Shown in pieces: positions 1 to 8,404 of a stretch of 64,000 nucleotides of DNA. Source of the DNA: Pseudomonas sp. URMO17WK12:I11 (GTDB lineage Bacteria > Pseudomonadota > Gammaproteobacteria > Pseudomonadales > Pseudomonadaceae). The stretch covers positions 62,001-126,000 of the forward strand of contig NZ_VEDF01000002.1 in NCBI RefSeq assembly GCF_007677725.1, in the 5' to 3' direction. The stretch's first letter is position 1, and every line of letters begins with the position of its first letter. Both the position numbers and the translations under genes were made by a program. The notes below the pieces were generated by a model. That model ran no database searches. It was not told the origin of the DNA and saw only the letters and a list, made by a program, of their open reading frames with translations.

Positions 1-1
1 A

Positions 2-235
2 CGCCAGCAACTGGCCGAGCAGTTCGCCGAGCCGGCGATGGCCAATCCGGAGGTCGCCGAATGGGCTTGGCAATGCCACCTGGGCTCGCAGCCCGCCGAC
101 CTTCCCGCGCTGCAGCAGACTATCCTGAATACCCAGCAAGCTGACCTGGATGGCCTGCTAAGCTACCTGCAGAGCGAGCACTGCGCCTGGCTGTGTCTGG
201 CCAACTGCGCCGCGCCCGACCCTGCATGGCACTGA
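2..235 (+). CDS. pqqF: PqqF C-terminal fragment (metallopeptidase of PQQ biosynthesis)
   Basis: This is the 3' end of a gene that enters from the left edge; an open frame runs from base 2 to the TGA at 233-235. The visible 77 residues carry none of the catalytic motifs, which would lie upstream. I identify it by position: it sits directly before pqqA in the same direction, where Pseudomonas carries pqqF, an M16-type peptidase thought to take part in processing the PqqA precursor. The short tail is too small for a family assignment from sequence alone. Confidence 0.7.
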   Translation, partial: RQQLAEQFAEPAMANPEVAEWAWQCHLGSQPADLPALQQTILNTQQADLDGLLSYLQSEHCAWLCLANCAAPDPAWH

Positions 236-402
236 CGACAGGTCGATTGTTACGTTTGGCGCAAGGGCGCTTATCAAACAATTAACCTTTCGGTACAAAA
301 ATTTCTTGTAAGATAACGCTATCTCCGCCAAGGGAACCTACCGTTCCAGGCGGCGCCCAATGCTTTAGTTGAACCCCCCATCCAGCAAGAAGGAGAACGC
401 CC
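236..402 (+). promoter_or_regulatory. pqqA leader and presumed promoter region
   Basis: The 167 bases between pqqF and pqqA have no gene. They hold an inverted repeat GGAAC-N5-GTTCC at 333-347 and a smaller GATA-N4-TATC at 312-323, both upstream of the pqqA ribosome binding site (AAGGAGAA, about 389-397). No convincing -35/-10 pair could be picked out. The repeats could be operators for pqq induction, but no regulator can be named. Confidence 0.4.
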
Positions 403-474
403 ATGTGGACCAAACCTGCCTACACTGACCTGCGTATCGGCTTCGAAGTGACCATGTACTTCGCCAACCGCTAA
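403..474 (+). CDS. pqqA: PqqA, PQQ precursor peptide
   Basis: A 23-residue peptide beginning [19 protein letters not shown]. It is the ribosomally made precursor from which PQQ is built. The glutamate and tyrosine that PqqE cross-links are visible as E15 and Y19 in the family spacing E-x3-Y. A good ribosome binding site (AAGGAGAA) lies just upstream of the ATG. The length is typical for PqqA (22-29 residues), short enough to be missed by ORF filters. It is followed after 16 bases by a strong hairpin and then pqqB, so its transcript is probably in excess over the biosynthetic genes. Confidence 0.97.
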
Positions 475-490
475 GCCCTGCTTGCGGTTC

Positions 491-514
491 GACGCCTCGG
501 CTCGCCGGGGCGTC
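491..514 (+). terminator. Hairpin between pqqA and pqqB (partial terminator or processing site)
   Basis: A 10-base stem (491-500 with 505-514, one G-U pair) with a CTCG loop, followed by GTCGTTTTC. The U-tract is short, so partial read-through into pqqB is expected. This would give much more pqqA message than pqqB-E message. Confidence 0.55.
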
Positions 515-552
515 GTCGTTTTCATCTTCGGCATTTCGCACACGGAGCGGCC

Positions 553-1464
553 ATGTACATCCAGATTCTCGGTTCCGCCGCCGGTGGTGGTTTCCCGCAG
601 TGGAACTGCAACTGCGTCAACTGCAAGGGCTATCGCGACGGCACCTTGCGCGCCACGGCACGCACCCAGTCCTCCATTGCCCTGTCCGACGACGGCGAGC
701 ACTGGATACTGTGCAACGCATCGCCCGATATCCGCGCCCAGCTCCAGGCGTTCGCCCCCATGCAGCCGGCCCGTGGCCTGCGCGACACGGGTATCGATGC
801 GATCGTCCTGCTCGACAGCCAGATCGACCACACCACGGGCCTGCTCAGCCTGCGTGAGGGCTGCCCGCACCCGGTGTGGTGCACCGACATGGTCCATCAG
901 GACCTGACCACAGGTTTCCCGCTGTTCACCATGCTCAGCCACTGGAACGGCGGCTTGCAGTGGAATCGCATCGAGCTCGAAGGCAGTTTCGTCATCCCCG
1001 CCTGCCCGAACCTCAGGTTCACCCCATTCCCGCTGCGCAGCGCCGCGCCGCCTTATTCGCCGCACCGTTTCGACCCGCATCCGGGCGACAACCTCGGCCT
1101 GCTGGTCGAAGACACGCGCACCGGTGGCAAGCTGTTCTATGCCCCAGGGCTCGGCCAGGTCGATGACGCGCTGCTGCAGATGATGCACGACGCCGACTGC
1201 CTGCTGGTCGACGGCACGCTCTGGGAAGATGATGAAATGCAGCGCCGGGGTGTCGGTACACGTACCGGCCGGGAAATGGGCCACCTGGCGCAGAACGGCG
1301 CGGGCGGCATGCTCGAAGTGCTGGACGGCTTCGCGCGCCAGCGCAAAGTGCTCATCCACATCAACAACACCAATCCGATCCTCGATGAAGACTCCCCCGA
1401 ACGCGCCGAAGTCGAGCGCCGCGGCGTCGAAGTGGCCTTCGACGGCATGAGCATCGAGTTGTAA
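553..1464 (+). CDS. pqqB: PqqB, hydroxylase of PQQ biosynthesis (metallo-beta-lactamase fold)
   Basis: 303 residues, the usual PqqB length. The N-terminus [19 protein letters not shown] and the following CNCxNC cysteines are hallmark PqqB features. The metallo-beta-lactamase-like fold places a metal site used to hydroxylate tyrosine in the excised Glu-Tyr intermediate; PqqB was earlier proposed as a carrier of PQQ to the periplasm. Cytoplasmic, no signal peptide. It follows pqqA and precedes pqqC by nine bases, so it is part of the pqqABCDEM operon. Confidence 0.96.
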   Translation: MYIQILGSAAGGGFPQWNCNCVNCKGYRDGTLRATARTQSSIALSDDGEHWILCNASPDIRAQLQAFAPMQPARGLRDTGIDAIVLLDSQIDHTTGLLSLREGCPHPVWCTDMVHQDLTTGFPLFTMLSHWNGGLQWNRIELEGSFVIPACPNLRFTPFPLRSAAPPYSPHRFDPHPGDNLGLLVEDTRTGGKLFYAPGLGQVDDALLQMMHDADCLLVDGTLWEDDEMQRRGVGTRTGREMGHLAQNGAGGMLEVLDGFARQRKVLIHINNTNPILDEDSPERAEVERRGVEVAFDGMSIEL

Positions 1465-1473
1465 GGAGGCGCC

Positions 1474-2229
1474 GTGAGCGACGCATTGCCGATGTCCCCT
1501 GCCGAGTTCGAGCAGGCCCTGCGCGCCAAAGGCGCCTTTTATCACATTCATCATCCGTATCATGTGGCGATGTACGAGGGGCGTGCGACCCGCGAGCAGA
1601 TCCAGGGTTGGGTCGCCAATCGCTTCTACTATCAGGTCAACATCCCGCTCAAGGATGCCGCGATTCTCGCCAACTGCCCGGACCGTGAAGTGCGCCGGGA
1701 GTGGATTCAACGCCTGCTCGACCACGACGGCGCGCCGGGTGAAGATGGCGGCATCGAAGCCTGGTTGCGCCTCGGCCAGGCAGTGGGCCTCGAGCCCGAG
1801 CAGCTGCGCTCGCAAGAACTGGTATTGCCAGGCGTGCGCTTTGCCGTGGACGCCTATGTCAACTTCGCCCGTCGCGCCAATTGGCAGGAAGCGGCCAGCA
1901 GCTCGCTGACCGAGCTGTTCGCGCCGCAGATCCACCAGTCGCGCCTGGACAGCTGGCCGCAACACTATCCGTGGATCGACCCTGCCGGCTACGAGTACTT
2001 CCGCACCCGCCTGGGCCAGGCGCGGCGTGACGTCGAGCACGGTCTGGCGATCACCTTGCAGCACTACACCACCCGCGCCGGCCAGGAGCGTATGCTGGAG
2101 ATCCTGCAGTTCAAGCTGGATATTCTCTGGAGCATGCTCGATGCCATGAGCATGGCCTACGAACTGCACCGCCCGCCTTATCACACCGTCACCCAGCAAC
2201 GGGTATGGCACAAGGGGATTGCGCTATGA
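1474..2229 (+). CDS. pqqC: PqqC, pyrroloquinoline-quinone synthase
   Basis: 251 residues. PqqC catalyses the last step, ring closure and eight-electron oxidation of AHQQ to PQQ with O2 and no metal or cofactor. The all-helical TENA/PqqC family pattern is visible, including the conserved HIHHPYH segment near residue 22 and the [11 protein letters not shown] stretch. I take a GTG start at 1474 because AAGGAGG lies a few bases upstream; the start is nine bases after the pqqB stop. Its stop overlaps the pqqD start (ATGA). Confidence 0.97.
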   Translation: MSDALPMSPAEFEQALRAKGAFYHIHHPYHVAMYEGRATREQIQGWVANRFYYQVNIPLKDAAILANCPDREVRREWIQRLLDHDGAPGEDGGIEAWLRLGQAVGLEPEQLRSQELVLPGVRFAVDAYVNFARRANWQEAASSSLTELFAPQIHQSRLDSWPQHYPWIDPAGYEYFRTRLGQARRDVEHGLAITLQHYTTRAGQERMLEILQFKLDILWSMLDAMSMAYELHRPPYHTVTQQRVWHKGIAL

Positions 2230-2501
2230 GCTTCGACCGTAAACAAGTGCCGAGCTGGCGCCCCGGCTACCGCTTTCAGTACGAGCCGGCGCAGCAAGGC
2301 CATGTGCTGCTGTACCCCGAGGGCATGATCAAGCTCAACGACAGCGCCGGCCTGATCGGTGGGCTGATCGACGGCAAGCGCGACGTGGCGGCGATCATCG
2401 CCGATCTGCAAGGGCAGTTCCCCGAGGTGCCGGAAGTCGCTGACGACATCGAGCAATTCATGGAGGTGGCCCGTGCCGAGCACTGGATCACCCTCGCCTG
2501 A
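2226..2501 (+). CDS. pqqD: PqqD, peptide chaperone for PqqA
   Basis: 91 residues from the ATG at 2226, chosen over an in-frame ATG at 2205 because it overlaps the pqqC stop as ATGA and has AAGGGG upstream. PqqD is a small winged-helix RiPP recognition element that binds PqqA and presents it to the radical SAM enzyme PqqE. The family segment [18 protein letters not shown] is clear. The 3' end overlaps pqqE by 29 bases, so the two proteins are made in close coupling, which fits their complex. Confidence 0.96.
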   Translation: MSFDRKQVPSWRPGYRFQYEPAQQGHVLLYPEGMIKLNDSAGLIGGLIDGKRDVAAIIADLQGQFPEVPEVADDIEQFMEVARAEHWITLA

Positions 2502-3621
2502 GGTTCCGGTCGGCCTGCCGCTGTGGCTGCTGGCCGAGCTGACCTACCGCTGCCCGCTGCAGTGCCCGTATTGCTCCAACCCGCTGGACTTCGCCGCCCA
2601 GGGCCAGGAGCTGAGCACCGCGCAGTGGTTCAAGGTGATGGCCGAAGCCCGCGAAATGGGCGCGGCGCAGATTGGCTTCTCGGGGGGCGAGCCGCTGGTG
2701 CGCCAGGACCTTGCCGAGTTGATCGGCGAAGCCCGCCGCCTGGGTTTCTACACCAATCTGATCACCTCGGGGATCGGCCTCACCGAAGCGCGCATCGCCG
2801 ACTTCAAGGCGGCCGGGCTGGAACATATCCAGATCAGCTTCCAGGCCAGCGACGAGCAGGTCAACAACTTGCTGGCAGGCTCGAAGAAGGCCTTCGCGCA
2901 GAAGCTGGCCATGGCCCGGGCGGTGAAAGCCCACGGTTACCCGATGGTGCTGAACTTCGTCACCCATCGGCACAACATCGACAAGATCGACCGCATCATC
3001 GAGCTGTGCATCGCCCTCGAAGCGGATTTCGTCGAACTCGCCACCTGTCAGTTCTACGGCTGGGCGCACCTCAATCGCCTGGGCCTGCTGCCCACCCGCG
3101 AGCAGCTCGAGCGCGCCGAGCAGGTCACCAACGAGTACCGTGCCAAGCTCAAGGCAGCGGGCAGCCCTTGCAAGTTGATCTTCGTCACCCCCGACTATTA
3201 CGAGGAACGGCCCAAGGCCTGCATGAACGGCTGGGGCAGTCTGTTCCTGACCATCACCCCCGACGGCACCGCCCTGCCCTGCCACGGCGCGCGCCAGTTG
3301 CCGGTGCAGTTTCCCAACGTCCGTGATCATGATCTGCGGCACATCTGGTACGACTCGTTCGGTTTCAACCGTTTCCGCGGTTATGACTGGATGCCCGAGC
3401 CGTGCCGCTCGTGCGACGAAAAGGAAAAGGACTTCGGCGGTTGCCGCTGTCAGGCCTTCATGCTCACCGGCGATGCCAGCAAGGCCGACCCGGTGTGCGC
3501 CAAGTCGCCCGACCACGGCATCATCCTTGAGGCTCGCGAGCAGGCGCAAACCGCCGATCTCGCCATTGAACAGATGACCTTCCGCAATGAGCGAAACTCC
3601 CGTGTCATCGCCCGCGGCTGA
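2473..3621 (+). CDS. pqqE: PqqE, radical SAM glutamate-tyrosine cross-linking enzyme
   Basis: 382 residues from a GTG start inside the end of pqqD. PqqE joins Glu and Tyr side chains of PqqA by a C-C bond, the first committed step of PQQ synthesis. The radical SAM motif CPLQCPYC is at residues 27-34 (C27, C31, C34), followed by GFSGGEPL. A cysteine-rich SPASM tail for auxiliary iron-sulfur clusters is visible (CMNGWG, CRSCDEK, CRCQAF). The last 35 bases overlap the start of the peptidase gene pqqM. Confidence 0.97.
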   Translation: MPSTGSPSPEVPVGLPLWLLAELTYRCPLQCPYCSNPLDFAAQGQELSTAQWFKVMAEAREMGAAQIGFSGGEPLVRQDLAELIGEARRLGFYTNLITSGIGLTEARIADFKAAGLEHIQISFQASDEQVNNLLAGSKKAFAQKLAMARAVKAHGYPMVLNFVTHRHNIDKIDRIIELCIALEADFVELATCQFYGWAHLNRLGLLPTREQLERAEQVTNEYRAKLKAAGSPCKLIFVTPDYYEERPKACMNGWGSLFLTITPDGTALPCHGARQLPVQFPNVRDHDLRHIWYDSFGFNRFRGYDWMPEPCRSCDEKEKDFGGCRCQAFMLTGDASKADPVCAKSPDHGIILEAREQAQTADLAIEQMTFRNERNSRVIARG

Positions 3622-5410
3622 GTTCAGCGCCGCCCAGGCCGTCGCTGCCGGCACCGACTTCGCCGAGCTCAAGCTCAGTGCCGATGGCCTGTTCTGGGTC
3701 GAATTCCGACCTGCCGACGGCGCCTGTCGCATCTGGCACTGGCAGCAGCAGCAGGCGCGCTGCCTGACCCCTGACGGCTTCAGTGTGCGCAGCCGCGTCT
3801 ATGAATATGGCGGCGGCAGCTTCTGCCTGGGTGGCGATGGGGTAGTGTTCGTCAACGAAAGTGACCAACAGCTCTACACTCAGCCGCTCGACGGCGCACC
3901 GCCACGCGCACTGACCGCGCGCAGCGACTGCCGCTACGGCGATGTGCAATGGCACGACGGCAGGGTTCTAGCCGTGGAAGAGTGCCATGGCGAGCAGGTC
4001 GCGCATCGCCTGGTGGCCATCGCTCAAGGCGCCCGTGAGGTGCTGGCCGAGGGCGCCGACTTCTACGCGGCACCGACCGTCAGCAGCGATGGCCAGCGCC
4101 TGGCCTGGATCGAATGGGACCGCCCGGCGCAGCCCTGGACCGTGACCCGGCTGATGTGCCGGCTGCGCGATAGCCATGGGCGCTGGGGTGCCAGCGAGTG
4201 CATCGCGGCTGCCGACGAGTCCCTGCAGCAGCCGCGCTTCGACCACGAGAGCCGGTTGTATTGCCTGTCGGACCGCAACGGCTTTTGGCAGCCATGGGGC
4301 GAGGTCGACGGCCGCTGGCAAGCGCTGCCTGCCGAGCTCGCCGACCACGCCGCGGCGCCTTGGCAAATGGGTGCGAGCACTTGGCTGGCAGCAGGTCCGC
4401 GAGACTACCTGGCCACGTGGTTCGTCGATGGCGTCGGGCAGCTGGGGCTGCGCGACGCCGACGGACGCGTGGTGCAGTATGCCAGCGCCTACACTCGCTT
4501 TCGCAGCCTGGCGGCCGATGACGCGCATATCTACGCCATCGCCGCATCGCCGATCAGCCCGCCGGCAGTCATCCGCATCGGCCGTGCTAGCCACGAAGTC
4601 AGCGTCCTTGCCGGTGGCGCCGAGGTGCTGCCCGCCGGCCGCATCAGCCTGCCGCAGCCGCTGTGCTACCCAAGCGCAGGCGCCTTGGCACACGGTTTCT
4701 TCTACCCCGCAGCGGCCAGCGACGGCCCCACGCCCTTGGTGGTGTTCATCCATGGGGGCCCGACCTCAGCCTGTTACCCGGTGCTCGATCCACGCATCCA
4801 GTTCTGGACCCAGCGCGGCTTCGCCGTCGCTGATCTGAATTACCGCGGCAGCACTGGCTATGGACGAGCCTATCGCCAGGCGCTGCACCTGCAGTGGGGT
4901 GTGAGCGATGTCGAGGATGCGTGCGCCGTGGTCGAGCACCTGGGCGCACGGGGGTTGATCGACCCAAGCAAAGCCTTCGTTCGCGGTGGCAGTGCTGGCG
5001 GTTACACTACCCTGTGCGCCCTTGCCTTCAGCCAGGTATTTCGCGCTGGTGCCAGCCTGTACGGGGTCAGCGATCCACTTTCCCTGGCCAAGGCTACACA
5101 CAAGTTCGAAGGGGATTACCTGGACTGGCTGATCGGCGACCCGCAGCAGGATGCCGAGCGCTATCGTCAGCGCACGCCGCTGCTGCATGCAGCGCGGATC
5201 CAGGTGCCGGTGATTTTCTTCCAAGGTGAGTTGGACGCAGTGGTAGTCCCTGAGCAGACCCGCTCGATGCTGACGGCGTTACAGGCCAATGGCATCGAGG
5301 CAGAAGGGCATTTCTACCCTGAGGAGCGGCATGGCTTTCGCAAGGCTGTGAACCTGGCCGATGCGCTGGAACGCGAGTGGAAATTCTACTGGCGCGTGCT
5401 GCGCCAGTGA
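3587..5410 (+). CDS. pqqM: PqqM-type S9 prolyl oligopeptidase
   Basis: 607 residues: a beta-propeller-like N-terminal part, then an alpha/beta-hydrolase domain from about residue 370. The nucleophile motif GGSAGG places the serine at about residue 469; the likely acid is in GELDAVVVP and the histidine in ERHGF near the end. This is the S9C arrangement. No signal peptide is seen. It begins inside pqqE (35-base overlap), a location known for pqqM in Pseudomonas. A role in degrading PqqA or its cross-linked product is plausible but is inference from context. Confidence 0.88.
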   Translation: MSETPVSSPAAEFSAAQAVAAGTDFAELKLSADGLFWVEFRPADGACRIWHWQQQQARCLTPDGFSVRSRVYEYGGGSFCLGGDGVVFVNESDQQLYTQPLDGAPPRALTARSDCRYGDVQWHDGRVLAVEECHGEQVAHRLVAIAQGAREVLAEGADFYAAPTVSSDGQRLAWIEWDRPAQPWTVTRLMCRLRDSHGRWGASECIAAADESLQQPRFDHESRLYCLSDRNGFWQPWGEVDGRWQALPAELADHAAAPWQMGASTWLAAGPRDYLATWFVDGVGQLGLRDADGRVVQYASAYTRFRSLAADDAHIYAIAASPISPPAVIRIGRASHEVSVLAGGAEVLPAGRISLPQPLCYPSAGALAHGFFYPAAASDGPTPLVVFIHGGPTSACYPVLDPRIQFWTQRGFAVADLNYRGSTGYGRAYRQALHLQWGVSDVEDACAVVEHLGARGLIDPSKAFVRGGSAGGYTTLCALAFSQVFRAGASLYGVSDPLSLAKATHKFEGDYLDWLIGDPQQDAERYRQRTPLLHAARIQVPVIFFQGELDAVVVPEQTRSMLTALQANGIEAEGHFYPEERHGFRKAVNLADALEREWKFYWRVLRQ

Positions 5411-5415
5411 GGTAC

Positions 5416-5437
5416 GCGGGCAAGTCAGCTTGCCCGC
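5416..5437. terminator. Hairpin closing the pqq cluster
   Basis: A perfect 9-base stem (5416-5424 with 5429-5437) and 4-base loop lies six bases after the pqqM stop and 18 bases beyond the convergent small gene on the other strand. No U-tract is present on either side, so it may be an RNA 3' end stabiliser rather than a classic intrinsic terminator. Confidence 0.5.
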
Positions 5438-5455
5438 TAGCGGTCAAACCCAGAT

Positions 5456-5614
5456 CTAGCGTTTGGCGATGATGTACACCGCATGAATGATGCCTGGGAT
5501 ATAGCCCAGCAAGGTCAGCAGAATATTCAGCCAGAAGGCCCCGCCAAACCCTACCTGCAGAAACACGCCCAATGGCGGAAGAATGATGGCGATGATGATG
5601 CGAATGAAGTCCAT
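5456..5614 (-). CDS. YqaE/Pmp3 family small membrane protein
   Basis: 52 residues starting MDFIRIIIAIILPPLGV, with the family's ILPPLGVFLQVG core and two membrane segments (about 4-22 and 28-48) joined by a short loop. Pmp3/YqaE proteins are linked to membrane potential and stress tolerance; the molecular role is unclear. The ATG at 5614 is preceded by ACAGGAGAGA. Upstream in-frame codons exist but are not preceded by a ribosome binding site and lack membrane-protein character. Confidence 0.9.
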   Translation of the reverse strand: MDFIRIIIAIILPPLGVFLQVGFGGAFWLNILLTLLGYIPGIIHAVYIIAKR

Positions 5615-5676
5615 GGGGCTCTCTCCTGTAGGGGTTACAACAGAGACTCGCCGCGCCGTGCAGAGGTTCCACAGGC

Positions 5677-5715
5677 AAAAAAACGCCCCTGGCCAAATGA
5701 AACAGGCCCGGGGCG
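5677..5715 (-). terminator. Intrinsic terminator of the aminotransferase gene
   Basis: Read on the minus strand, a GC-rich stem (CGCCCCGGGCC pairing imperfectly with GGCCAGGGGCG) is followed by seven Ts (5677-5683). It lies about 40 bases after the stop of the 5754-7034 gene. Confidence 0.85.
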
Positions 5716-5753
5716 ATGCGCAATAACGCCAGACGGTTCGTAGAAAGCTTTGA

Positions 5754-7034
5754 TCAGGCCGGCATGTCGCGCCGGGCCTGTTGCAGGGTGTGCAGCCGGG
5801 CGAAGGCACGGGCCAGGCGCAGCAGCATCTCGTCGATGTTGCCCTTGCTCACCGTCAACGCCGGTGAGAAGCGCAGTACGTCGGACTGCACGGCATTGAG
5901 CAGCAGGCCTTCGTGCATGGCTGCATCGACCAGGGCGGGGGCCAGGTTGTCCTGAAGCTGCATTGCCCACAGCAGGCCCTGGCCGCGTACCTCGCCCTGG
6001 CCGTAGCGGCCGGCCAGACGGCTCAAGCCGTCACGCAAATGGCGGCCGCTGTCCTGCACACGCTCGAAGAAGCCTGGCTCGAGAACCGTGTCCAGCACTG
6101 CCAGGCCCGCAGCGCTCATCAGGGCATTGCCATGGTGGCTGCCCTGCAGCTCGCCAGGCTCGGCGCAGCAGGCGTTGCCGCGGGCCAGCAGGGCCGCCAG
6201 CGGCACGCCACCGCCCAAGCCCTTGCCGAGGGTGATGATGTCGGCCCGCACGCCGTAGCTATGCTCGGCCAGCAGCGCACCGCAACGGCCGATAGCGGTC
6301 TGCACTTCATCGAGGATCAACAGGATGCCCAATTCGCGGCAGAGCTTTGCCACCCCCTGAAGGTACTCGCGGGTCGCTGGAATCACGCCGGCTTCGCCCT
6401 GGATCGGTTCGAGCATGATCGCCACGGTGCGCGAGTCGACCTCGGCATGCAGCGCTGCCAGGTCATTGAACGGCACCTTGCTGAAACCCGGCAAGCCAGG
6501 CTCGCAGCGCTTGCACGGCAGCGGATCGGAGGCCGAGAGCGCACCCAGGCTGCGGCCATGGCAGGCTTGGCTGGCAGTGATGATGTGATAGGCGCCATTG
6601 CGGTGCAGTTGACCCCACTTGCGCGCCAGCTTTATTGCCCCTTCACAAGCCTCGGCGCCGCTGTTGAGCAGGTAGGCCTGATCGCTGCCGGTGCTTTGGC
6701 AGAGGCGCTCGACCAAGGTCAGCAGCTCGCGGTTGAGGTAGCCGGCGCCAGGGTTGATCAACGCCTGGGCTTGCTCGCTCAACGCCTTGCTCAGTACGGC
6801 CGGGCTGTGGCCAAGGCTGTTGACTGCGCCGCCCTGATTGAAATCCAGATAAGCATGCCCGGCATCGTCCCACAACCACGAGCCCTGACCGCGTACGAAC
6901 ACCTGCGCTTGGCGCTCGGCACCGGCCAGCAGGCGCTGGGCCGGGTATGACGGCGTCGCCACGGGGCTCACAGGCGCGCGCCGAGCCTCGGCCACGGTAA
7001 CGGCAGCCGAACGGCGCAGTCTGAACAGGTTCAT
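5754..7034 (-). CDS. Class III PLP-dependent aminotransferase (acetylornithine-type)
   Basis: 426 residues. The fold-type I pattern is clear: LNSGAEACEGAIKLAR (phosphate-binding loop), a central LILDEVQTAIGRCG, and the Schiff-base lysine in ITLGKGLGGG. Overall closest in feel to acetylornithine/succinyldiaminopimelate/ornithine aminotransferases. An unusual CKRC pair sits in the LPCKRCEPGLPGF loop. The N-terminal 25 residues look poorly conserved. It is divergent from a LysR gene 209 bases away, which suggests control by it. The true substrate (ornithine, lysine or polyamine-derived amine) cannot be fixed from sequence. Confidence 0.85.
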   Translation of the reverse strand: MNLFRLRRSAAVTVAEARRAPVSPVATPSYPAQRLLAGAERQAQVFVRGQGSWLWDDAGHAYLDFNQGGAVNSLGHSPAVLSKALSEQAQALINPGAGYLNRELLTLVERLCQSTGSDQAYLLNSGAEACEGAIKLARKWGQLHRNGAYHIITASQACHGRSLGALSASDPLPCKRCEPGLPGFSKVPFNDLAALHAEVDSRTVAIMLEPIQGEAGVIPATREYLQGVAKLCRELGILLILDEVQTAIGRCGALLAEHSYGVRADIITLGKGLGGGVPLAALLARGNACCAEPGELQGSHHGNALMSAAGLAVLDTVLEPGFFERVQDSGRHLRDGLSRLAGRYGQGEVRGQGLLWAMQLQDNLAPALVDAAMHEGLLLNAVQSDVLRFSPALTVSKGNIDEMLLRLARAFARLHTLQQARRDMPA

Positions 7035-7243
7035 CGAAGCTCCAAACTCACGGTAGGGGTAACCAAGGCCCGGTCTTGGCGCCGGCGCTGATTAATTCTG
7101 TCTTGCCTATCAAAAGAGCGTTGTCGAATCGGTAACGAACAGCCGGGTCTAACGCTGTAACCCATTGGAATACGGCGATAGACTAGGGCGCAGCGGCTCA
7201 CGCGGCCATTTCGATTTCCCAGCTTTTTCAATAAGTATCAGTT
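7035..7243. promoter_or_regulatory. Divergent control region of the aminotransferase and LysR genes
   Basis: 209 bases with no gene. A TCTT-N9-AAGA inverted repeat at 7101-7117 fits the loose T-N11-A format of LysR-type operators. It is the only dyad that stood out, and the format is permissive, so the assignment is weak. Confidence 0.3.
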
Positions 7244-8167
7244 ATGGATTTCCGCCAACTGCGTTATTTCGTCGCGGTCTATGAAGAAGGCCACGTGGGC
7301 CGTGCCGCCGAGCGTCTATCACTGTCGCAACCAGCGCTTTCCCAACAGATCCGCCAGCTGGAACATGGGTTGGACCTCAGCCTCTTCGAGCGCAGCAACA
7401 AGCGCCTGTTACCGACCTTGGCGGCCCATACCCTGTACAACCACGCGGTGCCTCTGCTCGATGGCCTGCAACGTGCCCATGAAGCCATGCGCAACTTCAA
7501 GGGCCAGTCACTGCGCACCCTGGCCATCGGCGTGCTGCAAACGGTAAGGCCGAGCCTGGTGCCGCAGTTACTTGAACGCGTGCGCAAGGCGCAACCGCAT
7601 CTGGTGGTGCAGATCTACGAGTTGTCGGGGCTTGAAATCGAACGGCGCCTGCTCAGCGGCAACCTCGACATCGGCATCAGTTACCTGCCCCCGCGCCAGC
7701 CGGGGCTGCATGGACTGCTGCTGTACGAAGACGAGTTGCAGCTGGTCATCCCCGACGATCATCCCTTGAAGGACTTCAAAAAGGTCTCGATTCGCCAGGC
7801 GGCCGAATTACCGATGTTGATGCTGGGCGAGGAATTTCAGATCCGGCAGATCTGGAAAGAACAGCTGGCCAGCCAGGGCCGCCGGCCACAGGTGCAGGCA
7901 GAGATGAACAACATGGCAGGTATTCTCGACAGCCTGTCGCATACGGCGCTGGCGACTATCCTGCCCGGCCGGGCCAAGGATGCCGCTGAAGATGACCAGG
8001 GCTTGTTGTGGAAACCGCTGAGCGAGCCGCGCGTGCCGCTGCAAGTGGGCTTGGTGTTTCGTGACGCACAGCGTCAGCAGGCCTCGGTCGAGTTGCTGCG
8101 CACCTTGCTGGAGGAAGAAACCCACACCCGGTCGCCCAGTGCGCCAGCGCGCGACGTGCCTGGCTGA
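7244..8167 (+). CDS. LysR-type transcriptional regulator
   Basis: 307 residues. The N-terminal winged helix-turn-helix (1-60) has the LysR signature DFRQLRYFVAVYEEGHVGRAAERL and SQPALSQQIRQLE; a periplasmic-binding-like effector domain follows (about 90-295). It most resembles the CynR/BenM subgroup. It is divergent from the aminotransferase at 5754-7034, the usual geometry for a LysR regulator and its target. No strong ribosome binding site precedes the ATG at 7244. The effector is unknown. Confidence 0.92.
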   Translation: MDFRQLRYFVAVYEEGHVGRAAERLSLSQPALSQQIRQLEHGLDLSLFERSNKRLLPTLAAHTLYNHAVPLLDGLQRAHEAMRNFKGQSLRTLAIGVLQTVRPSLVPQLLERVRKAQPHLVVQIYELSGLEIERRLLSGNLDIGISYLPPRQPGLHGLLLYEDELQLVIPDDHPLKDFKKVSIRQAAELPMLMLGEEFQIRQIWKEQLASQGRRPQVQAEMNNMAGILDSLSHTALATILPGRAKDAAEDDQGLLWKPLSEPRVPLQVGLVFRDAQRQQASVELLRTLLEEETHTRSPSAPARDVPG

Positions 8168-8182
8168 AGCGCAGACGAAGAA

Positions 8183-8202
8183 AACCCCGCCGAAGCGGGG
8201 TT
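8183..8202 (+). terminator. Terminator after the LysR gene
   Basis: An 8-base stem AACCCCGC/GCGGGGTT with a CGAA tetraloop, followed by TCTCT, 15 bases past the stop codon. The U-tract is poor but the stem is stable. Confidence 0.65.
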
Positions 8203-8404
8203 CTCTAGACTGTTTCCCTATGACATCCCTATCGCCCCGCCTTCCTGGCAGGAAATCCTTCGTTGTCCCTGTTCTGTCCTTTGCGCTTCCTGCGCAACGT
8301 CCATGTGAGAAAGATTAACCGTGGATCCAATCTGACACCAGTGGCGAAAAGTCACCACGCAGTGTAGGAAAAAGCTTACAAACAGCAGCCATTCACAAAC
8401 GCCT
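8203..8404. other. Non-coding spacer between convergent LysR and dehydrogenase genes
   Basis: About 200 bases with no convincing gene. Short open frames here lack a ribosome binding site and family likeness. No terminator for the minus-strand dehydrogenase gene was recognised. Confidence 0.5.

Noticed and set aside
319..2211. 630-codon open frame on the minus strand across pqqA-pqqC
   Set aside because: It lies fully opposite recognised pqq genes and its protein has no family likeness; long antisense frames are expected from GC-rich codon use.
8061..8318. 85-codon frame over the end of the LysR gene
   Set aside because: Out of frame with the LysR gene, runs through its terminator and has no start signal.
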